Positions 46,437-55,086 of a stretch of DNA of 64,000 nt are shown here, in pieces. The notes under the pieces were generated by a model. It was not told the DNA's origin, did no database searches, and saw only the letters and a program-made list of their open reading frames with translations. Each line of letters opens with the position of its first letter. The first letter of the stretch is position 1. Source of the stretch: Flavobacteriales bacterium (GTDB lineage Bacteria; Bacteroidota; Bacteroidia; Flavobacteriales_D; Sanyastnellaceae); assembly GCA_018402085.1 (NCBI GenBank), contig JAGYJM010000002.1:620001-684000 (forward strand), read 5' to 3'. The position numbers and the translations under genes were made by a program.

Positions 46437-46507
46437 CACAGAGCACATACTAAAGTGAATGCGCCATGCGTTATTAAGGTAAGTTAACAGAATAGCGTGG
46501 TGCAAAG

Positions 46508-46540
46508 TTTGGAACGACGCCAGGAATTTTTGTATATTCG
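46508..46540 (+). promoter_or_regulatory. Promoter of the ECF sigma gene
   Basis: TTTG at 46508-46511 and TATATTCG at 46533-46540 with 21 nt between them, matching the Bacteroidota -33/-7 arrangement (spacing 17-23). Predicts a leader of about 110 nt. Confidence 0.55.
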
Positions 46541-46588
46541 AAGCTGAAATCGCCGTAAAAGGCACAAACAGGAACCGTATAGATACAC

Positions 46589-46652
46589 CTTTACTCTAAG
46601 AATCAAATCGTTGAATGGGACGCCCATGAGGGTGTCCGCGAAAAGAGTAAGG
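46589..46652 (+). promoter_or_regulatory. Structured 5' leader of the ECF sigma mRNA
   Basis: An outer stem pairs 46589-46597 (CT TTACTCT) with 46644-46652 (AGAGTAA GG), nine pairs including one G-U. Inside it is a hairpin with 8-bp stem GGACGCCC/GGGTGTCC, loop ATGA (46618-46637). The 3' arm of the outer stem covers the purine-rich region 5-13 nt before the ATG, so pairing could restrict translation. Confidence 0.4.
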
Positions 46653-46656
46653 TAGT

Positions 46657-47244
46657 ATGAAAGCGAATCAAATTCCTGACCGCGACCTAGTACGTCAGTA
46701 CATAGGCGGTAATGACCAAGCATTTGAAACATTGTTGAACCGCCACAAGAATCAGATCTTCACCAAGATCCTGATGCTCGTGAAAGATCGGGAAGTGGCC
46801 GATGACATTTTTCAAGACACCTTTATTAAGGTGATCAACACCTTGCGCTCCGGGCGCTACAATGAAGAAGGGAAATTTCTTCCGTGGGTGCTGCGCATAG
46901 CGCACAACCTATCGATCGACTATTTCCGAAAAGGCAAGAAAATGCCGAAGGTGCGCAGCGATGAAGAGAACGATGTGTTCGCCACCATCCCCAATGAGGA
47001 TATGCACGTAGAAGATGAGCTGGTCTGGAACCAGATGCTCAGCGATGTCAAAGATCTGCTGGATCACCTTCCGGAAGAGCAACGTACGGTGGTAATGATG
47101 CGCCATTATTACGGCATGAGTTTTAAAGAGATTGCCGAGACTTGCGACATTTCAATCAATACCGCTCTCGGACGCATGCGTTACGCATTGATTAACTTGC
47201 GCAAGGTGATCGAAAAGCACAACATCAACCTGACCCTATCGTGA
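46657..47244 (+). CDS. ECF-type RNA polymerase sigma factor
   Basis: 195 residues. Region 2 (about 14-85): AFETLLNRHKNQIFTKILM, ADDIFQDTFIKV and LPWVLRIAHNLSIDYFRKGK, which binds the -10/-7 element. Region 4 (about 135-187): LPEEQRTVVMMRHYYGMSFKEIAE followed by the helix-turn-helix DISINTALGRMRYAL. No anti-sigma gene of the FecR or zinc type follows, only an 82-residue acidic protein. Long predicted leader with hairpins. Confidence 0.93.
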   Translation: MKANQIPDRDLVRQYIGGNDQAFETLLNRHKNQIFTKILMLVKDREVADDIFQDTFIKVINTLRSGRYNEEGKFLPWVLRIAHNLSIDYFRKGKKMPKVRSDEENDVFATIPNEDMHVEDELVWNQMLSDVKDLLDHLPEEQRTVVMMRHYYGMSFKEIAETCDISINTALGRMRYALINLRKVIEKHNINLTLS

Positions 47245-47288
47245 AAAATGTGACAGGAGTGCAATAATCAAAAAGGCATAGCGTTATC

Positions 47289-47537
47289 ATGGAGGTAATC
47301 CTAAAGAAACAAACCTTCAAGCCTATGGCCGACTTTACACTTGATGATTTTTCTGATTTTGCGAAATGGGAGCAAGAAGAACGGAATGCACTTTTCAATG
47401 CTGATGATATGGTAGAAGAACAAGAGCAGTTGGAGAAGCCTGGCGAAGATGCGGTTGATCGCATCCTGGCATACAGCAAAGCTTTGTCAGTGCGTTTTAC
47501 CGAACGGCAACGGCCCATTCAGATGATTCTTAATTAA
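47289..47537 (+). CDS. Small acidic protein downstream of the sigma factor
   Basis: 82 residues, rich in D and E (DFTLDDFSDFAKWEQEER, DDMVEEQEQLEKPGEDAV), ending AVDRILAYSKALSVRFTE..MILN. No signal or membrane helix. It lies 44 nt after the sigma gene and before a shared terminator, so the two are co-transcribed. An anti-sigma or sigma-modulating role is a guess from position and charge only. Confidence 0.65.
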   Translation: MEVILKKQTFKPMADFTLDDFSDFAKWEQEERNALFNADDMVEEQEQLEKPGEDAVDRILAYSKALSVRFTERQRPIQMILN

Positions 47538-47544
47538 AAATTCA

Positions 47545-47567
47545 GCCGCCTTCGGGCGGCTTTTTTT
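47545..47567 (+). terminator. Rho-independent terminator of the sigma operon
   Basis: 6-bp stem GCCGCC/GGCGGC with TTCG tetraloop and seven T. Its T-run overlaps the stop of the convergent exonuclease gene. Confidence 0.93.
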
Positions 47568-48882
47568 ATGCCTTCGAAATCAGCTCCCGTATGATCGAAC
47601 GGGTCATTTCACTGGTCGGAACCCGGTTGAGAAAATTTTTGAGCAGCTCAACGCGCTCAGCTGCGAGGTCTTCGTTCCTGTCTACGAATCCGTAACCGAC
47701 GAGCTCACCGTTCTCGACCCAGACAAACGACGATTCGCTTTCTTTTCTACCCTCTCCCTGTACGATGATGCGTCCGCCGCCCGCTGACAGCTCCTCCCTC
47801 AGCGCTTCGAGTTTTTCGTTGTGCACGTCTGCATCCGGCAAAGGCTCGCCCGTTTGATGCAGCCCCAGTAGTGAGGGGTGGAGTTCATAGCGTCTGCACC
47901 AGCCCAATGCCGCATCCCTCGCTTCTGCGAGGCTATGAAAAACGAGATCGCCCTTCATACCCGGCTTCAGGGGCTGAATACTCCAGCGCACATACCCCAT
48001 GCGATCGCGGTACTGCTGAATCGAAAAGCGCTTTGCAGGACGTTTCTGTGCAAAATTATAAGGTGGCCAGTGCTTTCGGATTTCAGCATCTTCAAGGAGG
48101 CGTGCGATGGCCGTGGTTCCTGTGAGTTCGAAGCTGATCGAGGTAATGTCAGACAGAAAAGCCTGACGCCGTTTTGAATCCATCTTGCCGCCAAAATGCT
48201 GCCGGATACGTTTCTTGATATTCGCAGACATCCCGATGTAGAGAATTTTGCCCGTGCGATCGTGAAAGTAGTAGACACCGGTACGCTCGGGAAGCCGATG
48301 AAATTGCTCTTCAGGCAACGAAGGGGGCAGCCATTGCGCAGCGTTGCCCCGTTTCAGCTGCTGGTCAATGATGCCCGATTGGTCACGTGCCACCATGCGG
48401 TGGAAGAGCTCAACGGTGGCCATGGTATCGCCCATGGCGCGGTGTCGGGCTTCGTTATCAATGCCAAAGCGATCGCAGATGCGACCGAGACTGTAACTTG
48501 GCAGTCCCGGGAAGATTTTTCGAGCCAGACGCACGGTGCACAGTCGCTGCGGGTGGAAATAATAGCCGTATGCTTCGAATGACTTTTTGATGAAAGCGTA
48601 ATCAAAGCCCACATTGTGAGCGACAAAAACAGCGTCTTTGAACCAGTCGTAAAGCTCTTCAGCCAAGTCTTCAAACCTCGGCGCTCCTTCAACCATTTCA
48701 TTGCTGATGCCGGTGAGCTGAGTGATGTGAAAGGGAATCAGATGCTCAGGCTGCACAAGTGACTGGAAACGGTCAATTTCACTTACACCGTCAGTCAGCA
48801 CCACCGCTATCTCAGTGATGCTGTTCGCAGCAGCGTGCGAACCTGTAGTTTCGATATCAGTAATGGCGAAGATGCGCGACAC
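47566..48882 (-). CDS. DnaQ-type 3'-5' exonuclease fused to GIY-YIG nuclease domain
   Basis: 438 residues from a GTG at 48882; the frame is open to an ATG at 48969, which would overlap the divergent gene's promoter. Residues about 1-170 are a DEDDh exonuclease (ITDIETTG, HNVGFDYAFIKKSF, HRAMGDTMATVELF). Residues about 200-280 are a GIY-YIG domain (TGVYYFHDRTGKILYIGMSANIKKRI in blocks; RLLEDAEIRKHWPPYN), as in the UvrC N-terminus. The C-terminal 150 residues are unassigned. Such epsilon/Cho-like fusions are thought to act in DNA repair. Confidence 0.88.
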   Translation of the reverse strand: MSRIFAITDIETTGSHAAANSITEIAVVLTDGVSEIDRFQSLVQPEHLIPFHITQLTGISNEMVEGAPRFEDLAEELYDWFKDAVFVAHNVGFDYAFIKKSFEAYGYYFHPQRLCTVRLARKIFPGLPSYSLGRICDRFGIDNEARHRAMGDTMATVELFHRMVARDQSGIIDQQLKRGNAAQWLPPSLPEEQFHRLPERTGVYYFHDRTGKILYIGMSANIKKRIRQHFGGKMDSKRRQAFLSDITSISFELTGTTAIARLLEDAEIRKHWPPYNFAQKRPAKRFSIQQYRDRMGYVRWSIQPLKPGMKGDLVFHSLAEARDAALGWCRRYELHPSLLGLHQTGEPLPDADVHNEKLEALREELSAGGGRIIVQGEGRKESESSFVWVENGELVGYGFVDRNEDLAAERVELLKNFLNRVPTSEMTRSIIRELISKA

Positions 48883-48925
48883 GAGCGGGCGTGTGTAACA
48901 GGTCAGGATACTCTTCAAATGTCTG

Positions 48926-48933
48926 TAAATTTG
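48926..48933 (+). promoter_or_regulatory. -7 element TAAATTTG of the cyclophilin gene, next to the ATG
   Basis: TAAATTTG ends 4 nt before ATG 48938 and 7 nt before ATG 48941, predicting a leaderless mRNA. Confidence 0.55.
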
Positions 48934-48940
48934 GTTGATG

Positions 48941-49780
48941 ATGCGAGGTTTACTGTTTGTATTTTCCACAATGCTGCTGGCGTGTGCTTCTGATTCTCCG
49001 CCACCGGCTCAACCTACGGAACCGGCTTCAAACCATGCGACCACTGCGCAGGGAGAGGCGCTTGAAATGGATTCTGCCACCGCTGAACGAGTGCGAAAGC
49101 GACAAGTGGGCGTTTGGCCCCGCCTCTCGCACGATAAGGCTGTGCCATTTCTCAAGGAGTATGTCGCTGAATTTGATTCGCAGCATTCGTCAGCGGAGCA
49201 GACCCTGGTAGAGATTGTAACCGATATGGGAGTGATCAGGGTGAAGCTGTACGACGACACCCCTCTTCATCGGGCGAATTTTCTTTATTTGATCGAGCGC
49301 AATTACTTCAATCCGACACAGATTGTTCGGGTGGTTGACGATTTCGTCATTCAAGGAGGGAACAGCGAGGAAAAAGAAGACCAGGAAAAGCGTTTTTTGA
49401 TTGGCGAGTACAGTTTACCGGAAGAGATGCAACGTCATCACCTGCATTTTAGTGGAGCCCTTGCGATGTCACGCAAGTATGAAGATAACCCGGAAAAAGA
49501 TTCCGCTCCTTATGATTTTTATATCGTGGAGGGCGCTCAATGCAGTAATGCAGAGTTGTTTCAGGCGACCAGGAAACATGGCATAGCTTACACTGAAGAA
49601 GAAAAAGAGCGCTACCGGACCCAGGGTGGGGCTCCTCACCTTGATGGTGATCATACTGTTTTTGGAGAAGTAGTCAGTGGTATGGACGTGGTCAAAGAGA
49701 TCGCCGGGGTAGAAACAGACGCAAGTGAGTGGCCGATCAGAGAGATTAGGGTTGAAATGCAGGTGTTGCCCAAGAAGTAA
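48941..49780 (+). CDS. Cyclophilin-type peptidyl-prolyl isomerase, lipoprotein
   Basis: 279 residues (one more from ATG 48938). Lipoprotein signal with lipobox LLAC (Cys about 14), a proline/threonine-rich linker and a helical segment to about 85, then a cyclophilin domain (about 90-275): TDMGVIRVKLYDDTPLHRANFLYLIE, FVIQGGNSEE, LAMSRKYEDNPEKDSAPYDFYI, HTVFGEVVSGMDVVKEIA. Acts on envelope proteins. Second PPIase lipoprotein in the window besides the FKBP at 16717. Confidence 0.92.
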   Translation: MRGLLFVFSTMLLACASDSPPPAQPTEPASNHATTAQGEALEMDSATAERVRKRQVGVWPRLSHDKAVPFLKEYVAEFDSQHSSAEQTLVEIVTDMGVIRVKLYDDTPLHRANFLYLIERNYFNPTQIVRVVDDFVIQGGNSEEKEDQEKRFLIGEYSLPEEMQRHHLHFSGALAMSRKYEDNPEKDSAPYDFYIVEGAQCSNAELFQATRKHGIAYTEEEKERYRTQGGAPHLDGDHTVFGEVVSGMDVVKEIAGVETDASEWPIREIRVEMQVLPKK

Positions 49781-49890
49781 GGCTTGAGCCCTTGGCTGAT
49801 CTGGTGCTGTATATTTATTGATCCCGATGCAATATTTACCGACCTTTACAAAAAGCGTTTTTCTTTTCAGAACCTCGCGAAATTAAATCG

Positions 49891-50787
49891 ATGAAAAAGA
49901 CGAATTCACTTTTACTCAGCTTGCTGCTTACTGCTTCAGTTGCTTTCGGTCAGGATGATGACCTCTGGGAGTTTCCAGAGCGCAGCGGCTTTGTATTCGG
50001 CATCAATATAGGCGGTTACTTTGGCAACAAGGGCAGCGCGAATTTTTATAACGGCACCGCAACATACGATATTAACGATGTGCAGGCGCAAATGTATTCG
50101 ATTGAAGAGCGCTTGTTTCTGAATGATCAGGTAGTTCAGCAGGTCACAAATCTGATTGCGGCAGAGGCTTACACCATTCCTTTTGATTCACCTCCCGCAG
50201 ATATGCGCTACAATCCTTCGCTCATGGTGGGATTCAGGCTGGGGTATCGCTTTAATAATGAGAACGGCATCTTTCTCGATGCGAATTTCACGCGCTTGCA
50301 AGCTGCCGATAAATTTACATTGCAAACCAATCTGATACCGAATCCATCTGAAGGAACAGCCGACATCCGCCTGTACAATATCATTGGCCAGGAAGAACGT
50401 ATGAGTATTTGCCTGGGTTACCGTGCAGGGATCGTCATCAATGAGATGATGAACTGGTATGTAGAAGGTGGAGGTACCATGCTGGCCACACGTGTGAATG
50501 AGAACTACCTTGAGATTGAGGGTACCACTTTTGACCTGATGATTGGCGCGCAATTCGGGGCAAACTTCCTAAACGGTCCCAATAGCAACCTTACAGCGGT
50601 GGGCTTTGGCTTTTACGGGGGTACCGGTGTAGAGGCTTTCTTTGATGAGAAATATGAAATTGACCTGGGAATTCGCATGATGCGTGACCAGGTGACCCTG
50701 GGAGGCCCGCCGAATGAGGAAAGAAACCTCAATATTTTTCAAGAGCGGCTGAGCAACTGGGCGGTTTTTTTCAGCTTTAGTATGTAA
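49891..50787 (+). CDS. Outer-membrane beta-barrel protein
   Basis: 298 residues. Signal peptide (about 1-20, ends VAFGQ). The rest alternates short amphipathic strands (FVFGINIGGYFG, PSLMVGFRLGYRF, GIFLDANFTRLQ, NWYVEGGGTMLAT, VGFGFYGGTGVEAFF) and ends in an aromatic strand NWAVFFSFSM, typical of outer-membrane barrels. No closer family recognised. Followed by a terminator-like hairpin. Confidence 0.8.
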   Translation: MKKTNSLLLSLLLTASVAFGQDDDLWEFPERSGFVFGINIGGYFGNKGSANFYNGTATYDINDVQAQMYSIEERLFLNDQVVQQVTNLIAAEAYTIPFDSPPADMRYNPSLMVGFRLGYRFNNENGIFLDANFTRLQAADKFTLQTNLIPNPSEGTADIRLYNIIGQEERMSICLGYRAGIVINEMMNWYVEGGGTMLATRVNENYLEIEGTTFDLMIGAQFGANFLNGPNSNLTAVGFGFYGGTGVEAFFDEKYEIDLGIRMMRDQVTLGGPPNEERNLNIFQERLSNWAVFFSFSM

Positions 50788-50800
50788 TCAACGATATAGA

Positions 50801-50827
50801 AAAGGGCTCTCCGTTGAGAACCCTTTT
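50801..50827 (+). terminator. Probable Rho-independent terminator
   Basis: Stem of about 11 pairs (AAAAGGGCTCTC against GAGAACCCTTTT, one mismatch), loop CGTT, but only four T at the end. Confidence 0.75.
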
Positions 50828-50965
50828 CGAAACCTTAACCAAAATAACTACTCAATAAATCGCTAATGCCAGTTATTGAAACTGTTACCCGAATATAAAT
50901 TCAATCTTAAGAGAATGAAAGAGGTACTTGAGTAACGGCACCTGGCTCACGTAAACGGTAGCAAT

Positions 50966-51502
50966 TTGCAAAGCAAAGGAAATACGATAAGGCGTTTTGA
51001 AGACGCAGGTTTCGACGAGCGGTTCAGGTATTATATCGGGTTAGTGTCTTCTAATAACCCTATTGATGCCCTGAAATCAAGCTATCATTCGACGAGTGCT
51101 GTTTTGGAGCAGCTTTCACTAGATCGTTGGAACTATCGATACGCACCAGGAAAATGGTCGATTGCAGAGTTGGTGCTGCACGTAATTGATACTGAGCGCA
51201 TCATGAGCACCCGTGCTTTGCGCTTCGCGCGGGGAGAGCAACAGGTGTTGAGTGGTTTTAACCACTTGGAGTATGTCGTGGCGAGCAACGCTGACGGACG
51301 AGCACCTGAAGGCATTCTTTCTGAGTACTACTCTGTGCGGTCTTCAACACTAGCGCTTTACAGCGGCATGGGCGATGAAATGCTTCAACGCAAAGGACGG
51401 TTCAGTGACAATGAACTTGTTTCGGTGGCGTCATTAGGGTTGCTGATGGCTGGACATGACGCACACCACCTGGCTGTGCTTGAGCAAAGTTATCTCAGTT
51501 GA
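50966..51502 (+). CDS. DinB-family protein
   Basis: 178 residues from a TTG start; the frame closes upstream at TAA (50933) and the next ATG is inside the domain, so a TTG start is needed. DinB/YfiT four-helix fold with the metal histidines in LVLHVIDTER (about 70-79) and AGHDAHHLAVLEQ (about 162-174), plus YRYAPGKWSIAEL. Members are metal-dependent, often thiol transferases; the substrate is unknown. Its stop is 3 nt from the convergent lipoprotein gene. Confidence 0.85.
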   Translation: MQSKGNTIRRFEDAGFDERFRYYIGLVSSNNPIDALKSSYHSTSAVLEQLSLDRWNYRYAPGKWSIAELVLHVIDTERIMSTRALRFARGEQQVLSGFNHLEYVVASNADGRAPEGILSEYYSVRSSTLALYSGMGDEMLQRKGRFSDNELVSVASLGLLMAGHDAHHLAVLEQSYLS

Positions 51503-51505
51503 GTC

Positions 51506-52111
51506 TTATTGCACTGTAATCTCTACAGTGGTGGCCTCCTTAAAATCTGAAGTTCGAATGACGGCTTGATTACCCTGAACACTTACTTCATTATGACTGC
51601 AAGATTTTACAGGCGTTGCGAATTTCATCGTAGTCTCAAACTGCACCATCTGACCGAATTGTGATGTGTCGACCTGAACAAAATACTGAATGGTATTGCG
51701 TTTACGGTTGATTACAAATTCAGGTGTTGGTTCATTCTCCTCATAATTCTTCAAAAAAGCCGTGTTCAGTGCTTCTATATTGTCAAAGGCGAACATGATG
51801 TTCACTTTGAGGTCAGCAGTGTCAGCGAGAAATCGCAGGTCTTTCAGTCCTTGCTCACTACCTACGTTCATTGCACTATCAATTTCGTAAAGGAAATCTT
51901 CCAGAAAAGCACGTTTGAGCATCCTTAATGAATCCGGATTCGTGGGTATCTCTTCGCCTGCCATCGACATGGAGACGTCAAATAGTTCACTCATATCGAG
52001 CTTCACGGTGGATGAACCTGAGAAATCTTCATTGAAGGTGATCTCCTGCTGCACCAGGCATGAAGTGAAAAGCAAGGTCACAATGACAAAAAAGGCGGCA
52101 ATGCGCTTCAT
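51506..52111 (-). CDS. Lipoprotein of unknown function
   Basis: 201 residues. Lipoprotein signal with lipobox FTSC (Cys18), then VQQEITFNEDFSGSSTVKLDMSELFD, a beta-rich N-terminus that recalls LppM-like proteins, a helical middle (about 60-130) and a beta C-terminus. No firm family. It reads away from the repeat array that begins 50 nt upstream of its start. Confidence 0.75.
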   Translation of the reverse strand: MKRIAAFFVIVTLLFTSCLVQQEITFNEDFSGSSTVKLDMSELFDVSMSMAGEEIPTNPDSLRMLKRAFLEDFLYEIDSAMNVGSEQGLKDLRFLADTADLKVNIMFAFDNIEALNTAFLKNYEENEPTPEFVINRKRNTIQYFVQVDTSQFGQMVQFETTMKFATPVKSCSHNEVSVQGNQAVIRTSDFKEATTVEITVQ

Positions 52112-52160
52112 AGCAGTGATTTTAGGTAAATAACGGAAGTTTTTACCAATTCATTACTGC

Positions 52161-53816
52161 TAAGGGATCAGGGATCGGGGATCGGGGATCGGGGATCGGG
52201 GATTGGGGATCGGGGATCGGGGATTGGGGATCGGGGTTAGGGGTTAGGTGTTGGATGTTTGGACTAGCGGCAGGTAAGCAGCGCGCATATTTGCGCGCCA
52301 TTAATGGTCTAAAGCGTCGTAAGAGAGGGACGCCATATTGGCGTCCGAGACGAGGGTTCAATGACCCGATGGGATCGGGGATTGGGGATCGGGGATCGGG
52401 GATCGGGGTTAGGTGTTAGGGGTTAGGGGTTGGATGTTTGGACTAGCGGCAGGGTAAGCAGCGCGCATATTTGCGCGCCATTAATGGTCTAAAGCGTCGT
52501 AAGAGAGGGACGCCATATTGGCGTCCGAGACGAGGGTTCAATGACCCGATGGGATCGGGGATTGGGGATCGGGGTTAGGGGTTAGGTGTTGGATGTTTGG
52601 ACTAGCGGCAGGGTAAGCAGCGCGCATATTTGCGCGCCATTAATGGTCTAATGCGTCGTAAGAGAGGGACGCCATATTGGCGTCCGAGACGAGGGGTCAA
52701 TGACCCGATGGGATCGGGGATTGGGGATCGGGGATCGGGGATCGGGGATTGGGGATCGGGGTTAGGTGTTAGGGGTTAGGGGTTGGATGTTTGGACTAGC
52801 GGCAGGGTAAGCAGCGCGCATATTTGCGCGCCATTAATGGTCTAATGCGTCGTAAGAGAGGGACGCCATATTGGCGTCCGAGACGAGGGGTCAATGACCC
52901 GATGGGATCGGGGATCGGGGATCGGGGATCGGGGATCGGGGATCGGGGTTAGGGATTAGGGGTTAGGGGTTAGGGGTTGGATGTTTGACCAGCGGCAGGG
53001 TAAGCAGCGCGCATATTTGCGCGCCATTAATGGTCTAATGCGTCGTAAGAGAGGGACGCCATATTGGCGTCCGAGACGAGGGTTCAATGACCCGATGGGA
53101 TCGGGGATTGGGGATCGGGGTTAGGTGTTAGGTGTTGGATGTTTGGACTAGCGGCAGGGTAAGCAGCGCGCATATTTGCGCGCCATTAATGGTCTAATGC
53201 GTCGTAAGAGAGGGACGCCATATTGGCGTCCGAGACGAGGGGTCAATGACCCGATGGGATCTGGGGATCGGGGATCGGGGATCGGGGTTAGGGATTAGGG
53301 GTTAGGTGTTAGGGGTTGGATGTTTGACCAGCGGCAGAGCAAGCAGCGCGCATATTTGCGCGCCATTAATGGTCTAAAGCGTCAGAGAGAGGGACGCCAT
53401 ATTGGCGTCCGAGACGAGGGGTCAATGACCCGATGGGATCGGGGATCGGGGATCGGGGATCGGGGTTAGGGGTTAGGGGTTGGATGTTTGGACTATCGGC
53501 AGGGTAAGCAGCGCGCATATTTGCGCGCCATTAATGGTCTAATGCGTCGTAAGAGAGGGACGCCATATTGGCGTCCGAGACGAGGGGTCAATGACCCGAT
53601 GGGATCGGGGATCGGGGATCGGGGATCGGGGTTAGGGATTAGGGGTTAGGTGTTAGGGGTTGGATGTTTGGACTAGCGGCAGGGTAAGCAGCGCGCATAT
53701 TTGCGCGCCATTAATGGTCTAATGCGTCGTAAGAGAGGGACGCCATATTGGCGTCCGAGACGAGGGGTCAATGACCCGATGGGATCGGGGATTGGGGATC
53801 GGGGTTAGGTGTTGGA
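52161..53816 (+). repeat. Array of nine composite repeats: three-hairpin core plus G-rich heptads
   Basis: Nine copies of a core of about 124 bp alternate with G-rich tracts. The hairpin GCGCGCA-TATT-TGCGCGC marks each core and begins at 52281, 52461, 52620, 52814, 53007, 53166, 53346, 53511 and 53691. The core also has GGACGCCA-TAT-TGGCGTCC and, in most copies, GGGTC-AAT-GACCC. The tracts are built from heptads GGGGATC, GGGGATT, GGGGTTA and GGTGTTA, so they carry G4N3 runs able to form G-quadruplexes. Spacings are 180, 159, 194, 193, 159, 180, 165 and 180; after allowing for single-base indels they differ by multiples of 7. No ORF in it is credible. It fills the divergent gap between the lipoprotein gene and serC. 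Confidence 0.95.
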
Positions 53817-53834
53817 CCCGTCCTAAAAAAAGTT

Positions 53835-53890
53835 GACAGCAGACCGCAGACCGCAGACGGCTGACAGCAGACGGTTGACATCAGACAGAT
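53835..53890 (+). repeat. Eight degenerate GAC heptads
   Basis: Eight consecutive 7-mers starting with GAC (GACAGCA, GACCGCA, GACCGCA, GACGGCT, GACAGCA, GACGGTT, GACATCA, GACAGAT) directly after the G-rich array. Same period of seven as the G-rich tracts but different sequence. Confidence 0.8.
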
Positions 53891-53964
53891 TTTAAGCCAG
53901 CGTTAAATTTCAGCGTCGTTCATACCCTGTTGAAAGTAGGTATATTCTGTAATCGCAACATTCA

Positions 53965-53972
53965 TACCTTTG
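53965..53972 (+). promoter_or_regulatory. -7 element TACCTTTG of serC
   Basis: TACCTTTG followed by C, 22 nt before the ATG. It lies about 75 nt after the end of the heptad repeats. Confidence 0.6.
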
Positions 53973-53994
53973 CCCTGAAATTAGCGCACAAAAA

Positions 53995-55065
53995 ATGGCA
54001 AAAAAGCACAACTATTCTGCCGGTCCCTGCATTCTCCCGCAGGAGGTTTTCCAACAGGCTTCAGAAGCTGTTCTCAATTTCAACGGACTCGACCTGAGCC
54101 TTCTTGAAATTTCACACCGCAGTAAAGATTTTGTTGAGGTGATGGAAGAAGCGCGCGCTCTTGTGCGTGAACTGATGGAACTTCCGGAGAACTACGATGT
54201 GCTCTTTCTCCAGGGAGGTGCTTCGCTCGGATTTCTCACTGCGGCTTACAACTACCTTCCTAAAAATGGCAAGGCAGCCTATATTGAGACCGGAACCTGG
54301 AGCACCAAGGCCATCAAAGAGGCGAAACATGTGGGCGAAGTAGAGGTACTGGCTTCAAGCAAAGAAGAAAACCATACCTACATCCCCACCGGTTATGAGG
54401 TTCCAGGTGATGCAGCCTACCTGCACATTACCTCGAACAATACGATATTCGGTACGCAGTATCATTCGTTCCCCAAAGCGGATAACCTCATTTGCGACAT
54501 GAGCTCTGACATCTTCTCACGCAAAGTGAACGTAGAGGATTTCAGCATGATCTATGCCGGTGCTCAGAAGAATATGGGACCTGCGGGGACGGTAGTTTAC
54601 ATTTTTGACAAGGAGCGACTTGGAAAGACAGGGAACAGTATTCCTGCCTACCTCGATCTGGAAGTCCACCTCAAGAAAGACAGTATGTTCAACACGCCGC
54701 CGGTATTTGCGGTGTACGTCAGCATGCTCACCCTTCGCTGGTTGAAAGGTATAGGTGGGGTAGGAGCTATTGAGAAAATCAACAACGCCAAGGCGGAGAT
54801 GATGTACAATGCGATCGATGAGAACCCGCTCTTCACCGGACATGCGCGTAAAGACAGCCGCTCTGCGATGAACGCCACTTTCAGACTGACAGACGATTCG
54901 CTCGCCGGTGAGTTCGACAAGATGTGGAAAGACGCCGGTATCAATGGCTTGAAAGGTCACCGTTCAGTAGGAGGCTACCGTGCTTCAATGTACAATGCGC
55001 TTCCCATTGAGAGTGTCAAGGTGCTCACTGAGGTGATGGACGAATTTGCTCGCGTAAAAGCTTAA
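53995..55065 (+). CDS. serC: Phosphoserine aminotransferase
   Basis: 356 residues, normal length. PLP enzyme making 3-phosphoserine from 3-phosphohydroxypyruvate. Motifs: NYSAGPCILPQEVF at the N-terminus, LELSHRSKDF-like LEISHRSKDF, FLQGGASLGF (about 76-85), DMSSDIFSRKVNV and the PLP lysine in AGAQKNMGPAG (about 189-199), and GHRSVGGYRASMYNA near the C-terminus. First gene of a serC-serA operon (21 nt to serA). Confidence 0.96.
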   Translation: MAKKHNYSAGPCILPQEVFQQASEAVLNFNGLDLSLLEISHRSKDFVEVMEEARALVRELMELPENYDVLFLQGGASLGFLTAAYNYLPKNGKAAYIETGTWSTKAIKEAKHVGEVEVLASSKEENHTYIPTGYEVPGDAAYLHITSNNTIFGTQYHSFPKADNLICDMSSDIFSRKVNVEDFSMIYAGAQKNMGPAGTVVYIFDKERLGKTGNSIPAYLDLEVHLKKDSMFNTPPVFAVYVSMLTLRWLKGIGGVGAIEKINNAKAEMMYNAIDENPLFTGHARKDSRSAMNATFRLTDDSLAGEFDKMWKDAGINGLKGHRSVGGYRASMYNALPIESVKVLTEVMDEFARVKA

Positions 55066-55086
55066 CACCAGAAGAAATTCTATTCT

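Noticed and set aside
52143-52361. Minus-strand 72-codon frame inside the array
   Set aside because: It is low-complexity proline/serine translation of the G-rich heptads and one hairpin core; unit-length changes that are not multiples of three break it in other copies.
52161-53816. The array as a CRISPR locus
   Set aside because: Repeats of about 124 bp with three hairpins are far too long, the intervals are G-rich heptads rather than unique spacers, and no cas gene is in the window.
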